Positions 33,933 through 47,074 of a stretch of DNA of 64,000 bases are shown here, piece after piece. Position 1 is the stretch's first letter, and each line of letters opens with the position of its first letter. The notes below the pieces were generated by a model, which saw only the letters and a program-made list of their open reading frames with translations, was not told where the DNA came from and did no database searches. Position numbers and translations under genes: made by a program. Source of the DNA: Akebia trifoliata (Eukaryota > Streptophyta > Magnoliopsida > Ranunculales > Lardizabalaceae); contig JADQWC010000657.1 in the NCBI GenBank assembly GCA_017979445.1, positions 41,423 through 105,422 of the forward strand, given 5' to 3'.

Positions 33933-34061
33933 CCTTTCTCTAGTAGCATATATGTATCCTTCCAAGTTATTTTTGAGCTCTGCAGTTTTTCTACGGCCTG
34001 CATCCTTCTTATCCAAAGCCTCCAATCTACATTTAGCTTCAGACATAGCTATAATACTTAT
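33933..34061 (-). pseudogene. HSP70-17 (HYOU1/Grp170-like) exon, captured
   Basis: A 43-codon exon with an AG acceptor (34062-34063) and GT donor encodes MSEAKCRLEALDKKDAGRRK then TAELKNNLEGYIYATRE. This is the C-terminal region of the ER-resident HSP70-17/HYOU1 chaperone family, where EALDKKDA and ELKNNLEGYIY are conserved. No other HSP70 exon is present. The frame is open. It lies in the same orientation as the PARP3-like and MFS exons, consistent with serial capture. Confidence 0.78.
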
Positions 34062-34223
34062 CTTTTGCTATGAGGGGCATGATAAAAGAGATCTAGTTCT
34101 TGTTTGGTGGTACCAACTTAGGTTGGTACGATTTTGATTTGGCCCCAAATTAAACCAAGTGTCATCCCTAATCTCCACTTCCCGAGGCATGGCAGCAATC
34201 ATCTCACCAGTTCATCTAAGACT

Positions 34224-34420
34224 AATGGTGTGAATGGATAGTCAAAAATCTGAATCCGATTCGAATTCGAACATTTTTATCTTTTCGAATCTTTATCATA
34301 TATAGATATTAACATATCGAATTTGATAATATCCATTCTGAAAAAACATATATATAATATTGAAAGTGCATAAACAGAGTACTGAGGTAGCTCATGTAGC
34401 TTGCAAACTTTCATGGTTAA
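34224..34420. mobile_element. Truncated hAT-type fragment
   Basis: The start TGTGAATGGATAGTC and the following ATCCGATTCGAATTCGAA sequence match the left end of the hAT element at 49248. No right end is present. Confidence 0.45.
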
Positions 34421-34425
34421 AGACC

Positions 34426-35946
34426 TGAAAGTGCCCTCAATCCGTGGGTTGCGAATCCACTTTTTTGGGTGATTGGGAGTCGCCACCTAGTTATTATGGT
34501 CTAGGAATCGAATATTGACTCTAAATAAATAAAAACATTGATCTACAAAAGAACGGGTCTGGAGTTCACGTTACGGGATTGGAAGGTGTTAGGCATCAAC
34601 CCCGCCCGGCAAACGCCGATCTCTACTTTTTCTCAAAAAAATTACATTGTTAAACTGACCTAAAACTAAATAAATAAATAAATAAAAATACCTTTGTTAC
34701 CTTGGGTGATTATGAAGGCTGGTACCCTCAGAGTTGGCGGAGAGCGTCCTCGTACGAATTTTCTTGTTTTTTAGTCGTCACTGGATCCACTTCTGATCTC
34801 CAAGATAAGGTATCCTCCTTTAAGATTTGAGTATTTTCTAGTTTTTTTTTTTTTTTTTTTGTATTTTTTGGAGGATTTCTAGGTGTTTTTTTAGTAGAAA
34901 AAGGGGTTTGGGTGTTAGGAAAGGCCTTGGGACCTTAGAATTAGGGTTTTGAAAAAGTTGGGGGCTGTTTCTGACTTCTCTTTCCTGAGGTTTCTCTTGA
35001 CCTACGAGATTGTGTTGTGGAGACTCTTATTTATAGAGTTTTTTGGGAACTTCTAAATTTGACTAGGTTTCTTTTAAATATGGTGAATTAAGGTTTAATT
35101 AGGGTTTATAATTAGGATTTTAATTCTTACGTACAATGAAAAAATATTTTTTAAGTTTTTTGAAGAACCCCCCTAATTATATCTTTAATTCTTTGGACCC
35201 CCAAATGGAGGAGTCTTTTAATGAATATCTGGTGGACTCCCACTTAAATAAATAGGCCACCACTTAAAATTTGGCTTATGGGCTTAATTAATTGGTTTTA
35301 ATTGTTTAAAAATTTTAATTTAATTTATTAAGATTTCACTTTACGTTAATTAATGTTTTAATTATTAATTTCAATTTTTCAAATTTTTAGGATAGAAAAA
35401 TTACCATTTTATCCCTGAAGAGGAGTTTAGTGTTGAGAGGTCATTTTTCGATGTTTTGAAATCAATTTTTCGTAAGGAATTCAATGGGAGCATCGATTTG
35501 TTTTACTTATGAGTTTTTGACCCGAAATGGTAGTGGACCCTATGAGGGGTGTTTTCGTAATTTTGTCAAATTTGGTGAAAATTGACGAAACAGTTTATTT
35601 GATTTTAATTTGTTGTTTTATATGTTCGAAAGAATTTTCTTAAGCGTAATGTAGGCTCTAGGAATGTTTTGACGTTAGGGGGATTTTAATAATTTAGTCA
35701 TTTTTTTAGTGATTTTTCTCGTAAAGCTTCTTTTTGTCTCACAGTGATGATTTCTACATTTTTGGGTCATATTTTCCTAGCGTACCGTCGTTTCTAAAGT
35801 TTTGTTTGTTTGCGATACCTCATCCAAATTTCTGAAACATATCTAATGACAAAATAAATAAAATTGGAATATTCATCCATCATTGGGAACCGTCGTAATC
35901 GAGTTGAGTTGATTAATCAGGCGTATGCAAAAATAGGATGTCTACA
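34426..35946 (-). repeat. Element A 3' LTR
   Basis: 1,521 bp, TG...CA ends, with TATAAATA on minus at 35028-35035 and the PBS-like GTGGCGACTCC at 34476-34486. Confidence 0.85.
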
Positions 35947-35965
35947 GATGCCCCTCTTTGGCAGA
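35947..35965 (-). other. Element A polypurine tract
   Basis: Read on minus, CTGCCAAAGAGGGGCATC abuts the LTR start. The same tract precedes element B's 3' LTR at 61362-61376. Confidence 0.75.
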
Positions 35966-36489
35966 AGGTTAAAGCAAACTAAATAGCAAATCTATTTTGG
36001 TAGATAGTGCGATATCCGAATATCAAAGCTAGTGATAATTCATTTTGCAGCTTGATTTAGCAATTCGTCGGGGCATTCGGATCCTAGAAGGTAAAACTCT
36101 CCCCAAATTAAAAGTTGTCAGGTCCTCGAGCACGAGCTCTCACTAACGGTGTCAAATCCTTGAATTTTGAAAATTCTTCCTAATTAATGCAAAAGTGCAC
36201 GTGTGTGTGTAATGGTGTGATGCTCATTGAGTATTCTATCGGATCATTGAGAATAAACTCTCATCGATTAAAAAGAATGTCAGATCCTACAGATCTTCTC
36301 TCACTAACAATAATGATTCCAATTGAAGTGCACTTATGCAATGAAAACAATCATATGATATGAATTATGGTAAGTTTGAACAACGAAGTAATTGGAGTCA
36401 TAACATTATCAGAATCAAGTGATGTAGAAACTTCATTAAATTATTTTTTTTAATTTTTTTTTTTTTAGAGTTCGAAAGAGCTTGAGTCT

Positions 36490-37140
36490 CATTTATCGGA
36501 CACGAGCTTACTGGAGCCACTCTTTGGGTTAAGGTTTGTAGGAACTTAAAAAATCCTATTCAAGTTGGAATCCCGTTTCTTAGACTCAAACTGAGGTTTA
36601 CAGGAACTTAAACAATCCCGTTAATTCATTTTATAATTCAAACAAAGCTGGAGTTTCGTTTCTCGAACTCTGGCTAAAGTTTACAGGAACTTAAACAATC
36701 TTGTTAATTCATTCTATGATTCAAACAAAGTTGGAGTCTCATTTCTCGAACTCTGGCTAAGGTTTACAAGAACTTAAACAATCCCGTTAATTCATTCTAT
36801 GATTCAAACAAAACTGGAACCATGTTTCTCGGACTCTGACTAAGGTTTACAGGAACCTAAACAATCCCGTTAATTCATTCTATGATTCAAAAAAGTTGAA
36901 ATCTCGTTTCTCGGACACGAACTTATTGGAGCCACGCTTCTCGGGCTGAGGTTTATAGGAACTCAAAAAATCCTGTTAATTCATTTTATGATTCAAACAA
37001 AAATGGAGTCTCATTTCTCGGACTCTGGTTAAGGTTTACAGGAACTTAAACAACCCCGTTAATTCATTCTATGATTCAAAAAAATTGGAGTTTCGTTTCT
37101 CGGATTCGAACTTATTGGAGCCACGCTTCTCAGGCTTGGA
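36490..37140 (-). repeat. Tandem repeat (about 84 bp x 7) in element A 3' region
   Basis: Units carrying AGGTTTACAGGAACTTAAAC and GTTAATTCATTCTATGATTC recur at about 36531, 36591, 36675, 36759, 36842, 36948 and 37031. The usual period is 83-84 bp, with one shortened and one 106-bp variant. They lie a little inside the 3' LTR. Confidence 0.85.
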
Positions 37141-37789
37141 TTAATTAAGGACTCGATATTATCGAGCTCAAAGATTGGGAGATTAAGCCTTTATTGGCTT
37201 ATTATGCATCTGAATTCATAATTATCATTAGGCTTCGCCGGACTTTGTAGCTTTTGAACAAGATTTTTCTTTTTATCATGTGATTAAGAATAAAACTTTA
37301 AAATCACAATGACTTTCAAAAATACTCCTAGTTTCAAAGTTGACTTCAACTAGAACTTAACTATGAAATTAATGGAATGGATTGCACTTGAAAAATATAA
37401 ACGAGCCATTATGGATTCTGATATATGACAAATAGAACAATCGGCATTCTTTAAATTTTCAAGACTCTTAAGATTATCATATGTGCAATAAAAAATTTGA
37501 TCATTTCTTTTTTAATTTCCTTTGAAAAATGCTTGAGCTAGACTTAAAATCTTGATAATTATTGGAATAGAAGATCTTTATCTTCAAAGTAATCGATGGT
37601 TCTACACATTCCTTTAGCAAACACTTGAACAAGTAAATACTCTTAAAGCTCTGATATGCTCAAGATGACTTTCGAGTTTCATCAACTTCAACATTGTCTT
37701 GTCGGATGTGAGTTGTTGGCTGAAAAACAAATGTTGCAACTTGAATAATTTTCTGCCTTCTAGTAAACTTCCTTCTGAATTTTTCTTTT

Positions 37790-38010
37790 CAGTGGGATTT
37801 TTCTTTTTCCTTTTCTGTGTACCCTAATTTTTGCCTAAGTCGCTTTTTCAGGTTTTCAACCTAACGGATTTTGCTTTTCTTTTTCTGAGGATACCTTGAT
37901 TTTTGCCTAAGTTGCCTTTTTTTAGGTTTTCAACCTAGCAAACCTTTTTTTATAGTTATACCCTAACTTTTTCTTAAGTCGCCCTTTCGGATTTTCAACT
38001 TAACGGACTT
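37790..38010 (-). repeat. Short tandem repeat, element A
   Basis: Three degenerate copies of a 70-80-bp unit (TTTTTGCCTAAGTCGC, GGTTTTCAACCTAACGGA). The complementary unit also occurs in element B at 59740-60010, so the array is ancestral to both. Confidence 0.7.
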
Positions 38011-39658
38011 TTCTTCCTCTTGATGATCTTGAATGTTCAACTCAATAACTTCTTGATGCCCTACATCTTAATCGAGTCAATTAGCATTCAGGAGAACTTA
38101 ATAGGTGGGCTTAGAACATGATTTAAAAAGAAAACGTATAAGGCTCGACTTCCTAAAATGCCCCTAATCTGATATTCTCTTTTTTCTATCAATTCTTCTC
38201 TTTTTTTTAATGCCCCTAATTTGGCATTATTTTCTTTTATGTGGATTCTTTTGACTCTTTTTTTTTTAATGCCCCTAGTTTGGCATTCTTTTTTTTGAAC
38301 CTTTAAATAGGGGATTTTCCTTTTAGATGATAATTTTCTTAAGAGAATACATTTTTTTGCGTGACTGGGCCTGAAGTTTCTTAGGCTGCCTATGTACCCC
38401 AAATATTTTTTCTCTTTTGGGATCAGGTCAAAACGTAGTTCATACAAGACTTCCCTCCCGAGGTTGGTAGGTGTGATTTAGAAAGAAGAAGCTATTGAAT
38501 TTTTTTTAAAGGCTGTGAGGGGGCTAAATAAGGTTATCTGTTTCTTAATAAGACAGGAAAATAATTCGACCAAAGGAGGCCTCCTTTAGCGAAATGCTAA
38601 TTGATTTAGTCAAGATTCTAAGAACTCGATGTCTTGATTGTTTTGTCGAGTAAGATCTTCTTTTGAAAAGGAGTAATCTTCAGTCTTCTTCTACGAAATT
38701 AAGTTTGATTAAGTTCTTTTTATTTGCCATTGACTCGTTCAATACTTTCAAAACTTCGAAAAATCTCTTATATTCTTTTCTAATGAGAATTCTTCTCTTG
38801 AGTGAAAAAAAAATGATGAATCTCTTCTTGTAGATCTTAGCACCTTTGTTGATGGTTTCAACTACATCAGTCTTGACCGATAATCTTTGACTTTGAAGGT
38901 CACCCTCGACTTTATACCTTGATGCAATCTTTCCTCTTGAGACCATGCAAGAACGTTGTTGAACTTCTCACATAAGATTATTATTCTCTCATGTTCCCCT
39001 AAGAATAATGTAGTACCCATTTGCACTTTTTAAGTCTACTCTTTAATTCTAATATTTATCAAAATTAATTAGTGAGCTTTGAGGCATTCCTGATGTCAAA
39101 TTTTATGTTCATATCATTATTGCACGCATGATAATCAAAAACTTCTTTATTTATTAGAATAATAAATAAAAAAACGTAGACTGACAAAATTGACTGAAGT
39201 CCAAAAAAAATTAAAATAAAAAAAAAGTTAAAATAGTTGAAATGACTAACTGAACTCAAAGACTGACGCAACTAAAACTAAAAAGAAGACTTAAATAGAG
39301 GCCATCATTATGAATGGAAGGACAATTCTAGGGTCTATGCCACTTTAGATATCTTTGATGGGTAACTTGAATTCGTCTGCTTTTGCTTCTCTTCATATTC
39401 TAATTCGAATTTGTCATATGCTGAACAACCCGTTACTTCAATAATCTCTCTATTCTTTAGTTCTATTACTGCCTTAGGGTAGGTAGACTCATTCTAGCAT
39501 GGGGAGGATGCACTGTTAAGACCAATGAAGGAAACTGGGTCAATTGATTCGGGTTTGGATATGGATATTAGGTTCAAAGTAAGAGGAGGTTGATTTTGAA
39601 ATGTAAGCAAAATGTTAGTTTTAACATTGAGCACGGTAAAAGCGAGTATGGTGACCTT

Positions 39659-40759
39659 TCATTGCTCAATAAGGTCTTGAATAGTATGATGGAGAATAAT
39701 GCACCTATCAAGAACATAGCTGGACATCTGATGAAATCCACAGAATTGCCCATTGTCTAAGTTTGGAGGAAGAGGATTGGACAAAGGCTTTGGTTGTAAT
39801 GGTGTCAGCAATCCCTTTTTCATCAACTTTTGATAGGCGACACTAAGGGATATTCCAAGATTAGCGAATTGTCTTCTAGGCTGGATTTGTAAGGATTGAG
39901 TGGCTTGAGGAGCTAGTGCGAAAGAAGTGTTGGCTACTTGTAAAGAATTAGTACCGAATTTGAAATGTTTGGGTTTTGACTCAGACGAGTTAACAAAAAG
40001 TCCCGAAGAGTAGGCATCTTCAACTTGATTTCCAACCTCGAGGAGGGACTGAAAAGTGAGAAGGTACTGAGGCATCAAATACTTGGCATAATTTAGAATA
40101 AGATTTCTGAGGATGATCTTGACTTGTTCATTCTCTTGAGGTTGATCCCACAATTGAGCGGCTTTGGCTCTCTATCGAGCAATGAACTCAGTGAAAGTTT
40201 CCCCAGACTTCTGTTTAGTAGTTTCTAAATATCTTCTTGTGAGTTCAATGTCTGTGTTGAATAAATACCGACCAATAAACTCTTTCATTAATTCATGTCA
40301 TGTTCTTACCCGAGATGAGTCTAATGACATTAGTCATCATTGGACAAGACCTGTAAGGGTTCTTTGAAACAGTTGTGTCATATGTTATTCACTTAAACCC
40401 TGAGATTGCATAATACCAACATATACTTTCAAGTGAGTCCTAAGACATCCAATCCCATCAAACTTCTCCATATCTTGCATTGTAAACTTCTCCGACAGAC
40501 GAACCGTGGGAAATAATGTCATTACCCCTAATTCCAAAGCAAGATCGTTGAAGTCTTTGATATTCTTCAAGGTGATTTTAACTTGAGTTATTCGATGAGC
40601 TAAGATAAGGTCGACAAGTAATTGATTATCCTCCTGGTTTTCGATGAGATCAAACACCGCCTGGGGTTCTATACCTTCATTTTTTTTCTTTTCAATCTTC
40701 AAGGCTTCAATTTGTGCTTGAAAAGATTCTAAAATCTGATAAAGTGATGTTTCATCCAT
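39659..40759 (-). pseudogene. Element A gag remnant
   Basis: The N-terminal part from an ATG at 40759 has a coiled-coil-like stretch (ALKIEKKKNEG), then FTMQDMEKFDGIGCLRTHLK, the conserved gag core start. The frame is lost about 40385-40153 and resumes with DQPQENEQVKIILRNL and, near the end, FCGFHQMSSYVLDRC, a damaged zinc knuckle. It matches the B gag block by block. It would have formed the particle shell of the retroelement. Stops and a frameshift make it non-functional. Confidence 0.8.
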
Positions 40760-41559
40760 GGTACTTGTTTCTTCTTGTGGCAAAAATTAATTACTTGGAC
40801 TTGACAATGGTACTGTAAAAAGATGATTTTTTTTACGGACACAAAATGGTACAGATGGTGATTTATAACATTTAGGAGCAATTATTATCTGATTGGAAGT
40901 AAATCAAAGTTAACCATTGACTCTTAAGATTTGACTCTTAACCACATGATTAAAATTTTGATATAGATTAGCCTAAGTCCAGTGAGAAATATCGAATACA
41001 AATGCCCTATAAATCTATATAGTGACCAAGAAAGTGAGAAAGGTTAGTCACGGGTACCCCTGATTGAGATTGAACCTTTGATCAGACAAAATAATTTGAC
41101 CCTAAGATCGAATCTTTTTGGTATAAAATAGTCAGAATCTTTAATTGCAAAATCAATTGGTCCAATTGGTTTAGTATTGATCAGTTTGATGCATTTGTCA
41201 ATTGGGCCAATTGATTTACATTTCACACATTAGGTCGGACCGATATTACGAGTTTAGTTTGAACGATCTGGACTGATCCGCCAACTTACCTGTTGATCAG
41301 ATTGAGTAAAGCAACCCGAAAACACCCATAGTCGGTTCGAGTCGTGACCTTTAGGAAGGTTCCTAGACTCTAGGTTTACTACGTGCAATGCAATTTATCT
41401 AGCCACCCTTACCTGAGTGCACTTATATACCTCTCGAACGTACTCAATCGGAAGATACGTGATGACTTGGTTTGATATACCGTTTATGTAATAATTTAAG
41501 ACTCCAACCCTAATTTCTGAAGTCGAAATCAACCAGTTTAATCCCCAGTTGAGAGGTGG

Positions 41560-42110
41560 CGCACGATGCTGAGCAATGACACTCTTAAGTCACCTCTCGT
41601 ATAAAATAGATGTCGTCTATCCCCCTAGTACCGTAGTACAGTAGAATAAGATCTCGCTTAGGCACTGATTTTGACTAAGAAGTGCAGTTGGTGAATTTAT
41701 ATTAGCTTTGATATACCGTATATGTACGAGTCTAAGGTTGCAACTTTCATAAATGGTTTAAGATCCCGCGAGAGGACTGACCACGTACTAGTAGTACGTT
41801 GGCAATCGGGACATATGACTTTGCGACTTATAATAGGACAAAAGCTCAGGTTGCTCTAGCATGGGTTCATCGATATACCTTTCAGAATCACCTGATCAAA
41901 CGGTATTGATGCCCCAATTTTATATACCTTAAGGTACATGACTAGAGTTGTGATTTCATAAATGACGTCTTGCCTCACAAGGAAACCGGACTACACACTA
42001 GTGCCACATTGGCTAAAAGGGACATGCAAGCATGCAATGCAACAAAATAAACGTGCTAATGATGTGTGTAAAGTAGAGTAGGGTGTGTCCGGGGTGTTTT
42101 TTTTAATAAA
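41560..42110 (-). other. Element A leader, conserved with B
   Basis: Non-coding leader between PBS and gag. Blocks such as ACTAGTAGTACGTTGGCAAT and TATACCTTAAGGTACATGAC correspond, inverted, to 55330-55640 in element B. No gene is visible between 40800 and 44130. Confidence 0.6.
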
Positions 42111-44131
42111 TAGACTCGTGGGCCAGATCAAATCGTTAACATATGGATATCAAATAAATATTAATCAATAAATACAAAAACATCTGAAACATCCAGTTCA
42201 AGAGCAAAGTATGCACATCATAGAAATATATCAATTAGATCATGGCATATTATGTAGACAATCAATCAAGGTAAAACAAAAGTGATCAATCAAGATAGCA
42301 CACAAATAACTAATCATGGACCAATCATTGAGATAAGCACAGAAAAAATCCTTTTTCTAACATGAAATAAAAACAAAATGACTTTTTCTTTCTGTGGTCC
42401 AATCAAGAATCGCTTTGGACGACCCAAAACAAATTGAAATTTCAATAAACATTGAATTGAAGATAGACTGATAATTATAGAGAGAAGGAGTGATGAACAT
42501 TTTTTTTTTTGAAAGGCATGCATAACAAATCTTTTGAGAATGTAAGCTAACTTGAATAACTCATAAGGTTTCAAATTTTATTAAAAATCATTAAGTCAAC
42601 ATGGTCATCTCATCGATAATCAATACTATAGTCTTTTTAGATTTAATGGAAAAAAAATGTGGATCCGAGAATAAAATTCAATTTAAAAAATATATATATA
42701 CTTAGATTCAAGATTTTGAAAATGAGTGGCTAAGAAATTTCATCAAAATCCCAAATTTATAATCCAAACTCTATGATGAAGTGTACAATTATGAAGGATA
42801 AAATTCTAAGAACTTTGAAAAATGATAAATTTTCACTATTAGATTTCAATTTTCAAATTAGGAGATCATAGCCATCCACTTTCAACATCGAAGATTAAGA
42901 CCAAATTTTTTTTAAAAATATGAGTTTTTTTCACGAAATCTAAAAGGTTGCGGCGTCAGATTTCTAATTTAATGTTTCAAGTGGACCCAATGACACCTAG
43001 TAAGATTTAATATCTTACTAAGTGAGTCATGATAGCATGGCTCATAAAGTGAGTTTCAACTCAACTTTTTTTTACTATTATTGTTGCTAACAGCACACAC
43101 AACTCACATTTTTTATTTTTAATGTGCTACCACCATTAAAAGCAATCAATTTTTTTTACGCATTGCTGGCGGCAACACCACTCACACCTCTATTTTTTTG
43201 TTTTATTTGATTTGATTCTTCTCCTCTTACATCACCTCATTCAAAATTGAACCCAAATCTGATTATGTATTTTACCTTTCTTCCATCACTTTTGTACCAA
43301 ACCCGTATGGAGAAGAGTTTTCTACACCAACTCCTAGGTTTCTTGAACAAGAATCTCAATGAGATTCTCCAAAACCCCAAAATCAACATTTTTTTTACTC
43401 ATCAGACCCATTTGGGCACAGGTTTTCCTCTAGAGATGAAATTTTCTTCTATTTTCCATTGAGAAATTCGATCAACGAGTTTGAATTAGGATCATCGATT
43501 AAAGACCTCATCGTCTTCTCTCCAAGAATGAAATCAGGATTTTAAGATCATCAATTCAAGAACGTAGAGAAAGAGTGAGAGAGATGGAAAGACATCTCTC
43601 TCTGTTTGCTGCCCACTTCTTTCTTCCATTAGAGAAGAAAATAAAAAAGTAAAAAAACATTTTCTACTAATGGCACACCACGCGTAAGTGCTGTATTTTT
43701 TTTTTTTTTTTTTTTTTTTTGCAATTTGTTTCTTGGAATTCTCTCCTCATCAAGAACAACATTAAAAAAGACAATTTTTTCGTTTCTTAGCGCATCACTT
43801 ACAAATAATTTATTTTCACAACTCACTACTCATGCATAGTAACGTGCCAAAAAATTTTCTAAAAAAAAATTCATGACTCACATCCCAACCACAATCATTC
43901 CATCCTCAATTCATATCACTTTGAATCATTTATTATTTAGGGGTCATCGAAAAGTGACCCTCAATTAGATAAAGAAAACAAAAATACAATACACAAAATC
44001 CAAACAAATTATCCATAATCAAGCTACAAAAAATAAAAATAAACAAATAAAATAAATCAAACTAAATAAAAAAATTATGTCAATTTGGCAATATCCCAAT
44101 ATTTGGGATTTTTCAAGTTTGATCCTTTTAA

Positions 44132-44150
44132 TCCCCAGTGAAGTCGCCAC
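44132..44150 (-). other. Element A primer binding site
   Basis: Read on minus, directly after the 5' LTR: GTGGCGACTTCACTGGGG. TGGCGACT-type sites complementary to a tRNA-Arg 3' end are known from Ogre/Tat elements; the tRNA assignment is from memory of that lineage. Confidence 0.65.
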
Positions 44151-45662
44151 TGAAAGCACCCTTGATCCGCGGGTTGCGGATCCGCTTTTTTGGGTGATTA
44201 GAAGTGGCCACCTAGTTATTATGGTCTAGGAACCGAATATTGACTCTAAATAGATAAAAACATTGATCTACAAAAGAACGGATCCAGAGATCACGTTACG
44301 GGGTTAGAAGGTATTAGGCACCAACCCCACCCAACAAACGTCGGTCTCTACTTTTTCCCAAAAAAATTACATTGCTAAACTGACTTAAAAATAAATAAAT
44401 AAATTACCTTTATTACCTTGAGTGATTGTCACAGCTGGTTCTCTCAAAGTTGGCGGAAAACGTCCTCGTATGAGTTTTTTTATTTTTTATTCGTCACTAA
44501 ATCCACTTCTGATCTCTAAGATGAAGTATCCTCCTCTTAGATCTGAGTATTTTCTATTTTTTTTATTTTTTTTTTAAATATCTTTTTAATGATTTCTGAA
44601 TGTTTTTTTTTTAGTAAAAAAGAGGTTTAGGTGTTAGGTAAGGCCTTAGGGCTTCAAAATTAAGATTTTGAGAAAACTAAGGGGTGTTTCTGACCTCTCT
44701 TTCCTAGAGTTTTGCTTAACCTACGAGATTGGATTGTGGAAGCTCCTATTTATAAAAAATTTTAGAAACTTCCAAGTTTGAGAAGATTTCTTTTAGATAA
44801 AGTGAATTAGGGTTCAACTAGGATTTTAATTCTTACGTACAATGAAAAAATATTTTTTAAATTTTTTGGAGAACCCCCTTAATTATATATTTAATTCTTT
44901 GAGCCCCCAAATGAAGGGATCTTTTAATAAATATCAGGTGAGCTCCCCTTTAAATAAATGGGGCACCTCTTAAAATTTGACATGTGGACTTAATTAATTG
45001 ATTTTAATTGTTTAAAAATATTAATTTAATTTATTAAGATTTCACTTTACGTTAATTAATGTTTTAATTATTAATTTCAAAATTTTAAATTTTTAAGATT
45101 GAAATATTACCATTTTGCCCCCAAAGAGGACTTTAATGTTGAGAGGTCATTTTTCAATGTTTTGAGATATTTTGAAATAAATTTGTTGTAAGAAATTCAA
45201 TGGGATTATCGGTTTGTTTCACTTATAGGTTTTTGACGGAAAATGGTAATAGACCCTATAAGGGGCATTTTCGTAATTTTGTTTAATATGATGAAAATTG
45301 ACGAAAAAATTTATTTGATTTTAATTTGTTGTTTTATTTGTTCAAAAAGATTTTCTTAAGCGTAATGTAGGCTCTAAGAATGTTTTGACGTTAAGGGGAT
45401 TTTGATAATTTATTCATTTCTAGTAATTTTTCTCGTAAAACTTCATTTTGTCTCACAGTGATGATTTTCACATTTTTTGTCATATTTTTCTAGCGTAGCA
45501 TAATTTTTAAAATTTTGTTTGTTTGAGATACCTCATCCAAATTTCTAACACATATCTAATAACAAAATAAAGAAAATTGGAATATTCATCCATCATTGGG
45601 AACTGTCACAATCGAATTGACGAATTGATTAATCAGGCGTATGCAAAAATGGGGTGTCTACA
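44151..45662 (-). repeat. Element A 5' LTR
   Basis: 1,512 bp, with TATAAATA on minus at 44747-44754. It is diverged from the 3' copy by many substitutions and small indels. Confidence 0.85.
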
Positions 45663-45667
45663 AGACC

Positions 45668-45771
45668 ATTTCGCGAAAAATGGACTTCAGGAATTGCAAC
45701 TCCTTGACACCTTTGCCCATAAAACTCTAGTTCGCTTTGTACGGTAGACATCTCCAACCCAGATTTCTTGA
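45668..45771 (-). other. Exon-like open stretch, unassigned
   Basis: After an AG acceptor on minus the frame reads VKKSGLEMSTVQSELEFYGQ and RCQGVAIPEV. It looks coding and has the same orientation as the other CACTA2 cargo. The family is not recognised. Its downstream side is cut by element A's target site. Confidence 0.35.
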
Positions 45772-46987
45772 CCTGCAAGATAGGGTTCGGAGTTATCATC
45801 GAAGGCTAAAATTATGGGATACTAAATTGATGATTTTAAATTTTCAACTTCATGTATCATAATTGCATCAGGAATATTTTTAAAACATAGCTAGATTCTT
45901 CAATTATTCACTATTCAGAAATTGTCAGACAACATCAGTATGAAGTTATCATGGAGTCTATCTTCATCTTAAAGTAGAGAGGTAGAGTTATGGCTTGTTC
46001 TAGTAATGTAACTAGAGATTGTATTTTGCACTTATGTTTTAAGGAGAATGGGAGTCGTCATATAATTATACTTGAATGCAAATATTTTCCTTTAGCAGCC
46101 AAATAGAGATAGAGAGATTCATATATAACAATGAAGCAATTTAATCAACTAACATGCATTCATAACTCAGGAGAGAGACAGCTAAGTGACCCCAACCTCC
46201 AACTATCAAGTTTAGAGAACCTACGGCATGGCATGGCCAGATAATACATATTGGTAAAATGTATCCTTTTAAAAATCAATAGTAGATAAACACGATAATG
46301 AGAAGGAGATATAACAAACGTTTAAGCACAGCTGAACACCATCTTCAAAACTTCAACTCAATACTATTTTTTTTTTTATAGTTTAGATCACGTGGAAAAG
46401 ATATTCCCTATAGATGTTTCACCGAGTAACCATAACATAGGCATTGAGCTAACACTACAAAAACTGAAGGAAGATGTATGAAACATGTAACATTTATGCT
46501 TCATATTACTTCAACAGTGAACAAAATTATGGACAACTCTTAAAGATATTACAAAGTAAATCTCCAACCCGACATCATGGGAATCAAACTCTTATACATG
46601 GCCTCTGAAGGCTGCAAGCATATAACAAATTCATTTCTTCCTTGTTTTCTGCCTATGCAAAATAAGAATCTAGAACATAAGGTATTCGGCGGTGCCAAGG
46701 ATGACTAAAACACCAATACTTAAATGCAAAGGGCAAAAATGTGCAGTATGGGTACCATTTATGAGGATGTTGTGTTCATAAAAGAATTATAGATCTACCA
46801 CATCTAATCTTCAAAACCTTGAAAACACCAAGAGATATATGCAGGCACATGGTGAGCATATCACAAAAGTTTAATACAAAGGAGTATCATATTTCTCCTT
46901 CCACATTGACTATACAAGTTTAAATATACAAGTGTAGCCATAGCAATTCCACCAAAAAGTTGAAATAACTAAGGTTTAGACAAGTAC
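45772..46987. other. CACTA2 interior, no gene recognised
   Basis: AT-rich, intron-like sequence. A short open stretch PSEAMYKSLIPMMSG near 46580-46620 (minus) follows a GCAG but could not be assigned. Confidence 0.35.
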
Positions 46988-47074
46988 CTGAGAAACAATG
47001 GAGCCTATTCCTACCACTGTAAGAATTTCTGAAAATTGGTTCTTGTTGAATCCAAAAGCTGACTTCAGATAATA
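46988..47074 (-). pseudogene. MFS transporter exon (hippocampus-abundant-transcript-like), captured
   Basis: A clean 29-codon minus exon bounded by TTTGCAG and CAG|GTACTTG encodes [18 protein letters not shown] then [11 protein letters not shown]. This segment (YYLK...FGFNKNQF...GIGSIVSQ) is characteristic of plant major-facilitator proteins related to hippocampus abundant transcript 1 / tetracycline-resistance-like transporters, where it spans a loop and a membrane helix. No neighbouring exon of the gene was found. It is part of the same-sense cargo of CACTA2. Confidence 0.7.

Larger units (their letters stand above)
34426..45662 (-). mobile_element. Element A: non-autonomous Tat/Ogre-like Gypsy LTR retrotransposon
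   Basis: A full-length 11,237-bp element with a perfect target duplication AGACC (34421-34425, 45663-45667). Read on minus: 5' LTR 45662-44151, PBS, long leader, gag remnant (40759-39659), no recognisable protease, RT or integrase, tandem repeats, polypurine tract, 3' LTR 35946-34426. LTR sequence, PBS and gag are related to element B, but the two LTRs of A differ visibly more from each other than those of B, so A is older. It is inserted inside CACTA2. With no pol it must have moved using another element's enzymes. Confidence 0.88.

Noticed and set aside
46452..46470. CACTACAAAAACTG as another CACTA terminus
   Set aside because: No mate, no subterminal similarity and no duplication; probably chance.
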